Shown here in pieces: positions 47,217-56,257 of a stretch of DNA of 64,000 nucleotides (position 1 is the stretch's first letter; every line of letters starts with the position of its first letter). This DNA is from Dyella_B sp036746095 (GTDB taxonomy: Bacteria; Pseudomonadota; Gammaproteobacteria; Xanthomonadales; Rhodanobacteraceae). The notes under the pieces are model-generated. The model worked only from the letters and a program-made list of their open reading frames with translations. It had not been told where the DNA came from and made no database searches. Both the position numbers and the translations under genes were made by a program. The DNA lies in the NCBI RefSeq assembly GCF_036746095.1, contig NZ_DAIOEU010000017.1, positions 1-64,000 on the forward strand, in the 5' to 3' direction.

Positions 47217-47258
47217 GCGCGCAGTAGAGCCTGCCCCGGGCTTGCTCCGTGACAGGCA
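47217..47258. repeat. Repeat GCAGTAGAGCCTGCCCCGG before the MFS pump gene
   Basis: A 19-base match to 25478-25496 in the oxidase operon. Here it lies between the adaptor stop and the pump start, and reaches within a few bases of the start codon. The CCTGCC/GGCAGG arms can pair around it. Confidence 0.6.
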
Positions 47259-47263
47259 TGCCC

Positions 47264-48796
47264 ATGGCTGACGACACCAAGCCACCTTTTGCCGGCGGCA
47301 TGCTCGTGCTGCTTACCGCCGGCGTGGCGCTCGCCACCTTCATGGAAGTGCTGGACATTTCCATCGTCAACGTGGCCGTCTACACCATCTCCGGCAATCT
47401 CGGCGTCAGCCGCGTCGAGGGCACCATGGCGATCAGCGCCTATTCGATGGCCAGCGCGGTGATGCAACCGCTCACCGGTTCCATCGCGCGGCGCTTCGGC
47501 GAAGTGCGCACCTTTGGCGCGTCCGTGCTGTTGTTCGTGGTGTTTTCCTCGCTGTGCGGCCTGTCGCGCAGCATGACGATGCTGATCGTGTTCCGCCTGT
47601 GCCAGGGCGCGGTATCCGGACCGATGGTGCCGCTGTCGCAAACGCTGCTGCTCAACAACTATCCGCCCCAGAAGCGCGCGATCGCCCTGGCGCTATGGGC
47701 GATGGTGGTGGTGGTGGCGCCCATCTTCGGCCCGATCATGGGTGGCTGGATCACCGACAACTACAACTGGTCGTGGATCTTCTTCATCAATATTCCCGTG
47801 GGTGCGTTCGCCTTGCTGATCACCTGGTCGTTGCTGCGCAAGCGCGAGAGCAAGACCTCGGTGGTGAAAGTGGACGGCCTCGGCTTGTTCCTACTGGCGG
47901 TCGGCGTGGGCTGCCTGCAGTTCATGCTGGACAACGGCAACGACTACGACTGGTTCTCCTCCAACATCATCCTGACCCTGGCGCTGATTGCCGGCGTGTG
48001 CCTGACGTTCCTGATTGCCTGGGAACTGATGCATGATCATCCCATCGTCGATCTCTATCTCTTCAAGCGGCGCAATTTTGCGGTAGGCGTGGTGTGCCTG
48101 TTCACGGGCATGTTCGCCTTCTTCGGCGGTACGGTGGTGCTGCCCAACTGGGTGCAGGAGGTGATGTCGTATACCGCCACCTGGGCCGGTTTCGTAGTGG
48201 CGCCGGTGGGCATCCCGGCCATTTTCATGTCGCCGCTGGTGGGCCGGTATCAGCACAAGTTCGACATGCGCCTGATCATTACCTGCGGCTTTGCGATCTT
48301 TGCCGCGTGCTCGTTCTGGATGGCGCATTTCAATGCGGATGCCAGTTACTTCAAGCTGGTGCTGCCGCGCATGGTGATGGGTTGCGGCATCGCGTTGTTC
48401 TTTGTCCCGGTCAACCAGGTCATCCTCTCCGGCCTGCCGCCGGAAAAAGTCGCGAGCGCTTCGGGCCTGTCCAACTTCTTCCGCACCATTGCAATGAGCG
48501 TCGCCACCGCGGCCAGTACCACGCTATATGCCCATCGCGGCATTTACCACCATGCCAGGCTTGCCGAACATACCCACATGGACGCGCGCGCCACCAGCGA
48601 ATGGCTGAGCCGGCTCCAGCAACTGGGCCTGCCGGACAGGGCGACCTATGCCGCGCTGAACCAGCTCGTGAACAAGCAAGCCAGCACATTGGCGATCAAC
48701 GACGTGTTCTGGGGCTTCAGCCTGATTTTCGGCTTTGCCATGGTCGCCATCTGGTTTGCAAAGCCGCCGTTCGAAACCACTGCCAAGGCAGGTTGA
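47264..48796 (+). CDS. DHA2-family MFS drug exporter, EmrB-like
   Basis: Fourteen-helix proton antiporter of 510 aa. Motifs: LDISIVNVAVYTISGNLGVS (DHA2 N-terminal signature), GSIARRFGEVRT (loop 2-3), RLCQGAVSGPMVPLSQTLLL, and WAMVVVVAPIFGPIMGGWIT (motif C of antiporters). It should export hydrophobic drugs or acids with the adjacent adaptor and channel. The ATG at 47264 has AGG seven bases upstream; other near starts at 47249 (GTG) and 47258 are possible. Confidence 0.94.
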   Translation: MADDTKPPFAGGMLVLLTAGVALATFMEVLDISIVNVAVYTISGNLGVSRVEGTMAISAYSMASAVMQPLTGSIARRFGEVRTFGASVLLFVVFSSLCGLSRSMTMLIVFRLCQGAVSGPMVPLSQTLLLNNYPPQKRAIALALWAMVVVVAPIFGPIMGGWITDNYNWSWIFFINIPVGAFALLITWSLLRKRESKTSVVKVDGLGLFLLAVGVGCLQFMLDNGNDYDWFSSNIILTLALIAGVCLTFLIAWELMHDHPIVDLYLFKRRNFAVGVVCLFTGMFAFFGGTVVLPNWVQEVMSYTATWAGFVVAPVGIPAIFMSPLVGRYQHKFDMRLIITCGFAIFAACSFWMAHFNADASYFKLVLPRMVMGCGIALFFVPVNQVILSGLPPEKVASASGLSNFFRTIAMSVATAASTTLYAHRGIYHHARLAEHTHMDARATSEWLSRLQQLGLPDRATYAALNQLVNKQASTLAINDVFWGFSLIFGFAMVAIWFAKPPFETTAKAG

Positions 48797-48904
48797 TGAC
48801 GGTGGCTGACACATCGGCGACATGTTTCTTTCACGCCCGGGTCATCTTGCAAGTGAATGATCGCGGATGGGGAATACAGGGTCGCCGTGCATGTGGAGAA
48901 GTAG

Positions 48905-49297
48905 ATGCACGTGCTCGTCGTGGAAGATGACCTGGACACCAGAGATCTTCTTCAGCACGCATTGAAGAAGGAAGGTCATGAGGTGCTGCAAGCCTCGGGC
49001 GTCTGCGAAGCTCTGCGTCTTTCCTGCATGCATCCGGATATCGACGTGGTGGTGCTGGACATGCATCTGTGCCCCCGCCAGGTGATCGAGGACGCCACCC
49101 GGGAAATCCGCCAGCACCTGCACAATGGCCACTATGTGCTGGCTTCCGGCGACTGGGATACGCTCGAACCCCGCTGCCGCGAACAGCAGGACACGACCGT
49201 GCTGCGCAAACCTTACGGCAAGCAGGAACTGCTGCGTGCCATCGGATGTTGCATCGCCCGGCTCAGCCTTGGCGCCGGCTATGAACCCAACGCTTGA
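48905..49297 (+). CDS. Single-domain response regulator, divergent
   Basis: A 130-aa receiver: VVEDDLDTRDLLQH, phospho-acceptor in VVVLDMHLCP, Ser in VLASGDWD, Lys in VLRKPYGK. The region after the acceptor (CPRQVIEDATREIRQHLHNG) is less canonical than usual. No output domain. GGAGAAGTAG directly precedes the ATG. It lies between the exporter operon and ku, with no kinase adjoining, so its partner is unknown. Confidence 0.85.
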   Translation: MHVLVVEDDLDTRDLLQHALKKEGHEVLQASGVCEALRLSCMHPDIDVVVLDMHLCPRQVIEDATREIRQHLHNGHYVLASGDWDTLEPRCREQQDTTVLRKPYGKQELLRAIGCCIARLSLGAGYEPNA

Positions 49298-49370
49298 ACC
49301 CCGGCGCGTTGGCGCCGGCATCACACGCGATCCGGAATAAAGAGCGCATCCCCGCAAGAGGGAGGCCGTC

Positions 49371-50270
49371 ATGGCACGTCCCATCTGGACCGGAAACCTG
49401 ACCTTTGGACTGCTCAACGTACCCGTTTCGCTGATGTCCGGCGAACGCGGCATCGACCTGCATTTCCGCATGCTGGATAGCCGCAACAAGGCGCCGGTGC
49501 GTTACGAGCGCGTCAATGCGGAAACCGGCGAGGAAGTGCCGTGGAAGGAAATCGTCAAGGCATTCGAATACAAGAAAGGCAACTACGTGGTGCTGGAACC
49601 TGCGGACATCAAATCGGCGGCTTCCGAGAACCGCGAATCGGTGGAAGTGGAAGCCTTCGTCGACGCCGCCGACATCGGCGCGGAGTATTTCGAGAAGCCT
49701 TACATCCTCGTCCCCGGCAAGAAGGCCGAGAAAGGCTACGTGCTATTGCGCGAAACCTTGAAGCGCACCGGCAAGATCGGCATCGCCCGCGTGGTGATCC
49801 GCACGCGCGAATACCTTTCCGCGGTGATCCCGCGCGAGCATGCATTGATGCTGGTGCTGATGCGCTTCCAGCAGGAACTGGTCGACGTCGAGGAGTTTTC
49901 CATCCCCAGCGAAGACATCAAGAGCTACCGCATCAGCGAACGGGAACTGTCGATGGCCGAGCAGCTGATCGAATCGATGACCAGCGGGTGGGCGCCCGCC
50001 GAATACAAGGACGAATTCCGCGACCGGCTGCGCCAGGTGATCGAGCGGCGCATGAAGGCCAAGGGCGCCCTGACCGAAATCGAAGAGCCGGCCGAAGAGG
50101 AAGCCGAGGCTACCACCAATGTGGTGGACTTCATGGCGTTGCTGAAGAAGAGCATCGATACCAAGAAGCGGACACCGGCGAAGGTGGAGGCGAAGCCGAA
50201 ATCGCCGGGGCGTGCGGCGAAGAAAGGCAAGGCGACGAAGAAGCGTAGTTCGCGGCGCAAGGCGAGTTGA
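49371..50270 (+). CDS. ku: Ku DNA end-binding protein
   Basis: Homodimeric ring that binds double-strand ends and recruits LigD in bacterial non-homologous end joining. The 299-aa product has the Ku core: WTGNLTFGLLNVPVSLMSG, YERVNAETGEEVPWKEIVKA, VLLRETLKRTGKIGIARVVI, MLVLMRFQQELVD. A Lys-rich C-terminal tail (AKKGKATKKRSSRRKAS) is usual for non-sporulating bacteria and aids DNA binding. GAGGGAGG precedes the ATG. A DUF72 gene lies between it and ligD. Confidence 0.96.
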   Translation: MARPIWTGNLTFGLLNVPVSLMSGERGIDLHFRMLDSRNKAPVRYERVNAETGEEVPWKEIVKAFEYKKGNYVVLEPADIKSAASENRESVEVEAFVDAADIGAEYFEKPYILVPGKKAEKGYVLLRETLKRTGKIGIARVVIRTREYLSAVIPREHALMLVLMRFQQELVDVEEFSIPSEDIKSYRISERELSMAEQLIESMTSGWAPAEYKDEFRDRLRQVIERRMKAKGALTEIEEPAEEEAEATTNVVDFMALLKKSIDTKKRTPAKVEAKPKSPGRAAKKGKATKKRSSRRKAS

Positions 50271-50298
50271 CATTCAGCATGGCGCACATATCGCCGTA

Positions 50299-50450
50299 CG
50301 TCGTTCCGGCGAAGGCCGGACGCAGCGCGAAGCGCGGAGAACATCCGAAAAATGGCCCCGAAGGGCTGTGCGAAGCGCTCGACATTAAAGATACTGTGTG
50401 CTTCGCACAGCGTATTTAAACTGGATTCCAGCCTTCGCCGGAATGACGGG
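50299..50450. repeat. BIME-like repeat between ku and the DUF72 gene
   Basis: Arms CGTCGTTCCGGCGAAGGCCGG and CCTTCGCCGGAATGACGG, with the spacer motif TGTGCTTCGCACAGCGTATT shared with 14652-14800. It fills the whole gap and ends 24 bases before the next gene. Confidence 0.75.
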
Positions 50451-50474
50451 AAATAATTGCTCGCGAGGTTCCAC

Positions 50475-51338
50475 ATGCCCAAAACCCGCATCGGCATCTC
50501 CGGCTGGCGCTACGCCCCATGGCGCGGCGTGTTCTACCCCGAAGACCTGCGCCAGCGCGACGAATTGCATTACGCCTCGCGCCAGTTCAACACCATCGAG
50601 ATCAACGGCAGTTTCTATTCCCTGCAAAGCCCGTCCAACTACCAGCGCTGGTATGCAGAAACGCCACGCGGTTTCGTATTCGCGGTCAAGGCGCCGCGCT
50701 ATGTCACGCATATCAAGCGCCTGAAGAACGCCGAACAAGGCGTGGCCAATTTCTTTGCCTCCGGCGTGCTGGCCTTGAAGGAGAAATTAGGCCCCATCCT
50801 GTGGCAGCTGCCGCCCAGCCTCCGCTACGACGAAGAAAAGCTGGAATCGTTTCTCCGGCAATTGCCGCGCAACAGCGAAAGCTTGGCCGAGATTGCACGG
50901 GAGCATGACGACACGGTCGAAAAAGTGATCGTGAAGGCCGATCGCAAGCGCGCCGTCAGGCACGCCATGGAAGTGCGCCATCCCAGCTTCGTCAATGAAA
51001 GTTTTATCGCCCAGCTGCGCCGCCACGACGTGGCGCTGGTGGTGGCCGACACCGCCGGCAAATGGCCATTCCTCGAAGACGTCACCGCCCGTTTCATGTA
51101 CCTGCGGCTGCATGGCGACAAGGTGCTGTATGCCAGCGGCTACAGCAATGCCGCCTTGACCCGCTGGTGCAGGCACATCGACGCATGGCGCAAAGGCAGC
51201 GAACCGGAAGATGCCACGCGCTGCAGCGACGAAAAGCCGCGCAAGCGCACCGGCCGCGACGTGTATTGCTACTTCGACAACGACACCAAGGTCAAGGCGC
51301 CCTTCGATGCGCGCAAACTCGCCGAAAAACTCGCCTGA
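50475..51338 (+). CDS. DUF72 (YecE-like) protein
   Basis: A 287-aa TIM-barrel-type protein of the DUF72 family: GISGWRYAPWRGVFYPEDL at the start, FNTIEINGSFYSLQSPSNYQ, FAVKAPRYVTHIKRL, and near the C-terminus YCYFDNDTKVKAPFDA, the usual YxYFNND..g.A block. No proven activity for the family. GAGG is seven bases before the ATG at 50475. Its position between ku and ligD makes a role in DNA repair or metabolism of damaged products plausible but unproven. Confidence 0.88.
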   Translation: MPKTRIGISGWRYAPWRGVFYPEDLRQRDELHYASRQFNTIEINGSFYSLQSPSNYQRWYAETPRGFVFAVKAPRYVTHIKRLKNAEQGVANFFASGVLALKEKLGPILWQLPPSLRYDEEKLESFLRQLPRNSESLAEIAREHDDTVEKVIVKADRKRAVRHAMEVRHPSFVNESFIAQLRRHDVALVVADTAGKWPFLEDVTARFMYLRLHGDKVLYASGYSNAALTRWCRHIDAWRKGSEPEDATRCSDEKPRKRTGRDVYCYFDNDTKVKAPFDARKLAEKLA

Positions 51339-51476
51339 CCTCCGTTGCCGGCATTCCCAGCCTGCGCCGCCCTGAACGCGATTCCGGCCCAACATCCTGG
51401 TCACATTCACTTGCCTTGTCGTTGACATATCCCGTTGCAAGGTCGTCCTTCAACGGGCCGCCGCGGCGAAGCAGAT

Positions 51477-54056
51477 GTGAGCCTTTGGGAATATCAACGC
51501 AAGCGCAATTTTAAATCCACCAGGGAACCCAAGTCGGATACGGCCGTTCCCGAGGGCAGCCGTGCGCTGTTCGTCGTGCAGCTTCATCACGCCAGGCGCC
51601 GCCATTTCGATTTTCGCCTGCAAGTAGGCAATGCGTTGAAAAGCTGGGCCGTGCCAAAAGGGCCAAGCTACAACCCGCATACCAAGCGGCTTGCCGTGGA
51701 GGTGGAAGATCATCCGGTGGCTTATGCCGATTTCGAAGGCGAGATCGAGGAAGGCTACGGCAAAGGCCACGTCGATCAATTCGATCGCGGTGTGTGGTCC
51801 ACCGACGGCGATCCGATGGCGCAATTGAAGAAAGGCCATCTGCGCTTCGAACTGTTCGGCACGCGCCTGAAGGGAGGCTGGCACCTCGTGCGCAGCGGGC
51901 GAAAAGAACGCCAGCAGCCCTGGTTCCTGATCAAGGACGACGATGCCTTCGCCAGCGACGTCGAAGCCGATGACCTGCTCGATACCAAGATGCGCGAAAG
52001 CACGCGCAAGGCGGCCAAGTCCGAAAGCGCGCGCATCGCCGCAAAGAAATCCACCGCACACGTGCGCAAGCCGCCGGCGGCACGCAAGCTCAGCAAAACT
52101 TCGTTGATCAACCAGGCGAAGGCCTTGCCGAACGCGAAGAAAGCCGCCGCCAGCGCGGAATTCTTTGCGCCTGCGCTGACACAGCTGCGGCTGGAACCTC
52201 CGGCTGGCGAGAACTGGATCCAAGAGGTGAAATGGGACGGCTACCGCATCCTTGCCACCATCGCCAAGGGCAAGGTGGCGCTGTGGTCGCGTAATGCGTT
52301 GCGCTGGGACGACAAGATTCCCGACATCCGGCAGGCGGTCGAATCACTGGGGCTCGATTCGGCGCGGCTTGATGGCGAACTGATCGCCACCGACAGCCGC
52401 GGCCGCAGCGATTTCAATGCCCTGCAGAAAACCCTCTCCGGCGAAGCACAACACCCGCTGGTTTACGTGCTGTTCGACCTGCCCTATTTCGAAGGCTACG
52501 ACCTTGCGCGCACGCCACTGCTGGAGCGCAAGGCGCTGCTCGAACGCATGCTGGGCCACGGCCGTCGCCACCTGGCTTTCAGTTCCCACACGCAGGGCGA
52601 CGGCGTGGAGGCCATGCAGCGTGCGATGGAATTCCAGCTGGAAGGGATCGTGTGCAAGCGCATCGATTCGGGCTATCACGCCGGACGCGGCGGCGACTGG
52701 ATCAAGGTAAAGCGCCTTGAAGGCGACGAATTTGCGGTGGTCGGCTACACGCCACCGAAGGGCAGCCGCAACGGCTTTGGCTCCTTGTTGCTGGCCAGGC
52801 CCGATCCCGATCGTCGGGACGGCTGGCTGTTCGCCGGGCGCGTCGGCACCGGCTTCACCGACAAGTCGCTGGCACAGACCGCCGGATTGGTGACGAAGGA
52901 CGCATCGCGCAAAACCCCGCCGAACCTGCGCAACATCGATCCGCTGTTGCGCGATGCCTGGTGGGTGCGACCGAGCCTGGTGGTCGAAGTGAATTACCGC
53001 GGCATCGGCAACAACAACCTGCTACGGCAACCGAGCCTGAAGACCTTGCGCATGGACAAGACACCGAACGATTTGCGAAATGCCGATCGCGCATCCTCCA
53101 AGACATCCAAGCCGGCGAAGAAAGCCCCGGCCAAGACCGCGCGCGCACGCTCCATTTCCAACGAAACCGGCACCAGCCTCGTCACTATCACGCATCCTGA
53201 TCGGGTGGTATTTCCCAGCGACAACATCACCAAGCAGGACGTGGCCGACTACTACAGCAGCATCATGCGATGGTTCCTGCCGAGCGTACTGGAGCGTCCG
53301 CTATCCATCATCCGATGTCCGGAAGGCGCGGAAAAAACCTGTTTCTTCCAGAAACATCCGGTGCAAGGCCTGCATCGGGTGGGCTTTGTACGCCTGAAGG
53401 AAGAGAAAGGCTCGCAGGCCATCTACATCTACGTGAAAGATGCCAATTCGGTGATGGAACTGGTGCAATTCGGCACGCTGGAATTCCACCTGTGGGGCAG
53501 CATGGCCAACAACCCGGACAAGGCCAACCGCGTGGTGTTCGACCTGGACCCCGCGCCGAAAGTGGGCTGGGAACGCGTGGTCGCCGCGGCACGCCTGCTC
53601 AGGACATGGCTGGATCGCATCGGCCTGAAATCCTTCCTGCGCACCACCGGCGGCAAGGGCTTGCACGTGGTGGTGCCGCTCAATCCAGGCTGCCCATGGT
53701 CGCAGGTGAAGGATTTCTCGCATGCCGTCGCCAGCACCATGGCGAGCGCATATCCGGATGAATTCATCGACACCGCCAGCAAGGCAAAGCGCAGCGGCAA
53801 GATCTTCGTCGACTACCTGCGCAACAGCCGCGGCGCCACCAGCATCGCCAACTATTCGCTACGCGCCCGCACGGGCGCCCCCGTTGCCGTGCCGCTGCGC
53901 TGGGAAGAACTGGCGAAGATCGACCGTGGCGACGCTTTCAACATCCATACCCTTCCCAAGCGCCTGGCTCGATTGCGCAAGGATCCATGGGAGGGCATCG
54001 ACACTATCGAGCAATCCTTGGACACGGCGCTCGAAACCCTGCACAACCAACAGTGA
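51477..54056 (+). CDS. ligD: Multifunctional DNA ligase D
   Basis: Bacterial NHEJ enzyme with three domains in the order 3'-phosphoesterase, ligase, polymerase. From the GTG at 51477 (VSLWEYQRKRNF, the family start) it has 859 aa. Phosphoesterase: VVQLHHARRRHFDFRLQ, with the His ligands. Ligase: nucleotidyl lysine in EVKWDGYR (Lys252). Polymerase (about 570-850): VVFDLDP, with the two metal-binding Asp, and FLRTTGGKGLHVVVPL. Linkers near residues 180-205 and 545-560 are Lys/Ala-rich. The longer reading frame upstream is unsupported. Partner of the ku product encoded about 1.2 kb upstream. Confidence 0.96.
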   Translation: MSLWEYQRKRNFKSTREPKSDTAVPEGSRALFVVQLHHARRRHFDFRLQVGNALKSWAVPKGPSYNPHTKRLAVEVEDHPVAYADFEGEIEEGYGKGHVDQFDRGVWSTDGDPMAQLKKGHLRFELFGTRLKGGWHLVRSGRKERQQPWFLIKDDDAFASDVEADDLLDTKMRESTRKAAKSESARIAAKKSTAHVRKPPAARKLSKTSLINQAKALPNAKKAAASAEFFAPALTQLRLEPPAGENWIQEVKWDGYRILATIAKGKVALWSRNALRWDDKIPDIRQAVESLGLDSARLDGELIATDSRGRSDFNALQKTLSGEAQHPLVYVLFDLPYFEGYDLARTPLLERKALLERMLGHGRRHLAFSSHTQGDGVEAMQRAMEFQLEGIVCKRIDSGYHAGRGGDWIKVKRLEGDEFAVVGYTPPKGSRNGFGSLLLARPDPDRRDGWLFAGRVGTGFTDKSLAQTAGLVTKDASRKTPPNLRNIDPLLRDAWWVRPSLVVEVNYRGIGNNNLLRQPSLKTLRMDKTPNDLRNADRASSKTSKPAKKAPAKTARARSISNETGTSLVTITHPDRVVFPSDNITKQDVADYYSSIMRWFLPSVLERPLSIIRCPEGAEKTCFFQKHPVQGLHRVGFVRLKEEKGSQAIYIYVKDANSVMELVQFGTLEFHLWGSMANNPDKANRVVFDLDPAPKVGWERVVAAARLLRTWLDRIGLKSFLRTTGGKGLHVVVPLNPGCPWSQVKDFSHAVASTMASAYPDEFIDTASKAKRSGKIFVDYLRNSRGATSIANYSLRARTGAPVAVPLRWEELAKIDRGDAFNIHTLPKRLARLRKDPWEGIDTIEQSLDTALETLHNQQ

Positions 54057-54086
54057 CCCTGTTCCATCCATCCCGGAGAACCACTC

Positions 54087-54293
54087 ATGACGACCACGCT
54101 TGAAAAATCCTTGAGGCGCGAAATCGACGTAGAAGGTCAACCCTACACGGTAGTGATGGATGCACAAGGATTGAAGATCACGCGTAAAGCCCACCGCCGG
54201 GGCATCGAGTTGAAGTGGGCCGACCTGATCAATGGCGATGCGGCAATGGCGGCGGCGTTGAATGCGTCGGTGGGAGATGAGCAAGGCAACTGA
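54087..54293 (+). CDS. Small conserved protein, unknown
   Basis: A 68-aa protein beginning MTTTLEKSLRREIDVEGQPY and containing VVMDAQGLKITRKAHRRGIE, which looks like a beta-hairpin pair, then a short Ala-rich helix. GGAG lies nine bases before the ATG, 30 bases after ligD, so it is likely its operon partner. No function known; similar short proteins occur widely in proteobacteria. Confidence 0.72.
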   Translation: MTTTLEKSLRREIDVEGQPYTVVMDAQGLKITRKAHRRGIELKWADLINGDAAMAAALNASVGDEQGN

Positions 54294-54674
54294 GCAGGCC
54301 GGTGAGTTGATCTCCCGCCGTCATTCCCGCGAAAGCGGGAATCCATTTTGCTCTGATGCATCCTTAAAATGGATTCCCGCTTTCGCGGGAATGACGGCCA
54401 TAGAGCTTCTGGCACTTTTCGAGTTGCGGCATCGACAGACGACGCTAAGTGCTTGTGATCCATCATGTCGCCATGGATTCGCAAAACGCATGCCGGACAG
54501 CAGTGAGCTTTCGCTGGAATGACGTCGTTTTAGCTTTCCCGCAAGAACAGCGAAAAATTTCCCCGGACAGCAGTGCGCGAAAGCGGGAATCCATTCTGCT
54601 CGGACGCATCCTTAGCAATGGATTTCCGCTTTCACGGGAATGACGCCCATGGGTGGATGTCTATGGGTTGATGT
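54294..54674. repeat. Repeat-filled intergenic region (two ATTCCCGC-type pairs)
   Basis: No gene. 54319-54397 is a perfect long palindromic pair: CGTCATTCCCGCGAAAGCGGG and CCCGCTTTCGCGGGAATGACG, around a spacer with TCTGATGCATCCTTAAAATGG. 54558-54645 holds a second, degraded copy whose left flank TTTCCCCGGACAGCAGTG is identical to 38-55. Together they form the densest repeat cluster of the window. Confidence 0.8.
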
Positions 54675-55190
54675 CTACGCCCGCTTGCGCGTCCTCGCCG
54701 CCTTCTTCGCCGCCGCGGAACGACCACGCGCACCCTTCGTACGTGCAGCTTTCCTCGCCGCCGCCGACCGCGACGCGGAACTACGCTTGGACGCCGCCCG
54801 CTTGCCCTGCTTGGACAGCGCACGCTTGGATGCGGCGCCATGCCCCTCCCGGCGCAACGCACGCGATGATGCACTGGCGCGCTTGGCGCTTGAACGTTTT
54901 GTCGTGGCGCGTTTGCGCGACGCGGATTTTCCCGTGCTGGCGCGCTTGCGGCTTGACGCCTTTTTACTTGAGGCTTTCTTGGTGGACGATTTCTTCCGCG
55001 GCACCTTTACGCCGGCACGCCGCGCTTTGGAAAGTCCGATGGCAATAGCCTGTTGCGGCGAACGCGCACCATGCTTGCCTTTGCGTACATGTTCGATTTC
55101 TTCATGCACGTATTCGCCGGCCTGGGTACTGGGCGACTTGCCTTGGCGCTTGTCCCGGGCAGCTGCTTGCCGCGTCTTTTTCTCGGGCAT
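54675..55190 (-). CDS. DUF6496-type protein with histone-H1-like Lys/Ala tail
   Basis: A 171-aa, very basic protein. Residues 1-65 form a conserved domain (GEYVHEEIEHVRKGKHG, then QQAIAIGLSKARRAGV), recognisable as the DUF6496 pattern. From about residue 66 the sequence is nearly all K, R, A, S and T with KKASSKKASSRKRAS-type repeats, resembling histone-H1/AlgP-like DNA-binding tails. GGAG precedes the ATG by seven bases. Nucleoid binding is inferred from composition. Confidence 0.8.
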   Translation of the reverse strand: MPEKKTRQAAARDKRQGKSPSTQAGEYVHEEIEHVRKGKHGARSPQQAIAIGLSKARRAGVKVPRKKSSTKKASSKKASSRKRASTGKSASRKRATTKRSSAKRASASSRALRREGHGAASKRALSKQGKRAASKRSSASRSAAARKAARTKGARGRSAAAKKAARTRKRA

Positions 55191-55263
55191 GTCGTATCTC
55201 CGATGTGAGCAGGCACAACCAGCTTTACTCGCGCGTGCGTCGACACGCTGTCAAGGCAATGCG

Positions 55264-55740
55264 CTATTCCTGCTTGCGGATAAGCGTGATGCGTCCATTC
55301 GGTTCCAGCCTGGCGATGCTGATGCTCTTGGTGTCTTCAAGGCCCGCCGCATGCAAGGCGCGCCGAAACGCCGCCTTGGGCAGACAGACACGTTCCAGCG
55401 AGCCGGGCACCAGTTCGCCATCGTGCACCAGGATGGTGGGGCACCCTTCGACGAAACGATTCAACCAGGGCGAACGCGTGCATGCCCACGCCACCGCGCG
55501 ATCCGTCGCAAGCATGGCTGCCACGGCGATCAGGCCGCCCTGGAACGAGCCGTCATGGCCCACGATGGAATTGCGCAAGACACCACCGACCAGCACCAGC
55601 ACGATGATGTCGAAGGTGGACATGTCGCCGAACGAACGCTTGCCGACGATGCGCATCATGAACACCGCCGCGAGATAGGCGGCGACGCCGCGCCACACGA
55701 ATTGCCACCACGGCATGGCCATATCAAATGCACTGCTCAT
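55264..55740 (-). CDS. DUF421 (YetF-like) membrane protein
   Basis: A 158-aa product with three N-terminal membrane helices (WWQFVWRGVAAYLAAVFMMR, FDIIVLVLVGGVLRNSIVG, GLIAVAAMLATDRAVAWACT) and a cytoplasmic YetF domain (CPTILVHDGELVPGSLER). It has the short, single-domain form, linked in other bacteria to stress and sporulation. GAAGGAG precedes ATG at 55740 by seven bases; the long open frame upstream lacks support. Ligand unknown. Confidence 0.85.
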   Translation of the reverse strand: MSSAFDMAMPWWQFVWRGVAAYLAAVFMMRIVGKRSFGDMSTFDIIVLVLVGGVLRNSIVGHDGSFQGGLIAVAAMLATDRAVAWACTRSPWLNRFVEGCPTILVHDGELVPGSLERVCLPKAAFRRALHAAGLEDTKSISIARLEPNGRITLIRKQE

Positions 55741-55936
55741 GAAACAGACTCCTTCGCGGCTGTCCGACGGGCTATCACTATCTCCCTGCCGGTTGTGAAA
55801 AGCCGTCGAAACGTCGTGAACGCAGCCGGCAAGCAGCCGAGGCAACACTGAATATGCCATCACGGGGATTTCGTTCTCCGTGCACGCGAGCGCGCTCACA
55901 GTAGGCTCAACCGTTGCAGCCGGCGAGACAGCATCC

Positions 55937-56158
55937 ATGAAACGCATTCCTACGACGCGGCATGCACCGTACCTCCATGCAGAAGTCCCCGAACCGGAAC
56001 CCGGAAAACCACCGGCGCCTTCGCCCGGCATTCCGGAACCCGGACCCGAACCGCCGTTGCCCACGCCGGAGCGTCCGCCGCTGACCGATCCGGAACCACC
56101 GCCGATGCCGATCGGCGATCCGACCGGCGCGCCGCCGGTGCCGCAAGCGCTGATTTGA
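55937..56158 (+). CDS. Small proline-rich protein (PEPEP type)
   Basis: A 73-aa protein starting MKRIPTTRHAPYL, then continuous Pro/Glu/Pro-rich repeats such as VPEPEPGKPPAPSPGIPEPG and DPEPPPMPIGDP. It should be extended and disordered. Short PEPEP-type proteins of this kind are common in related proteobacteria, with no known role. GGCGAGA lies upstream of the ATG. Between two minus-strand genes. Confidence 0.6.
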   Translation: MKRIPTTRHAPYLHAEVPEPEPGKPPAPSPGIPEPGPEPPLPTPERPPLTDPEPPPMPIGDPTGAPPVPQALI

Positions 56159-56257
56159 ATAGCGTCGTGCCATGGAGTGCCATCTCGCGGCGCGGCCTAT
56201 CTTTCGCCGAAATGACGGCGAGGGATGCCCCGACATCGTGATATTCACCCGCTACAA

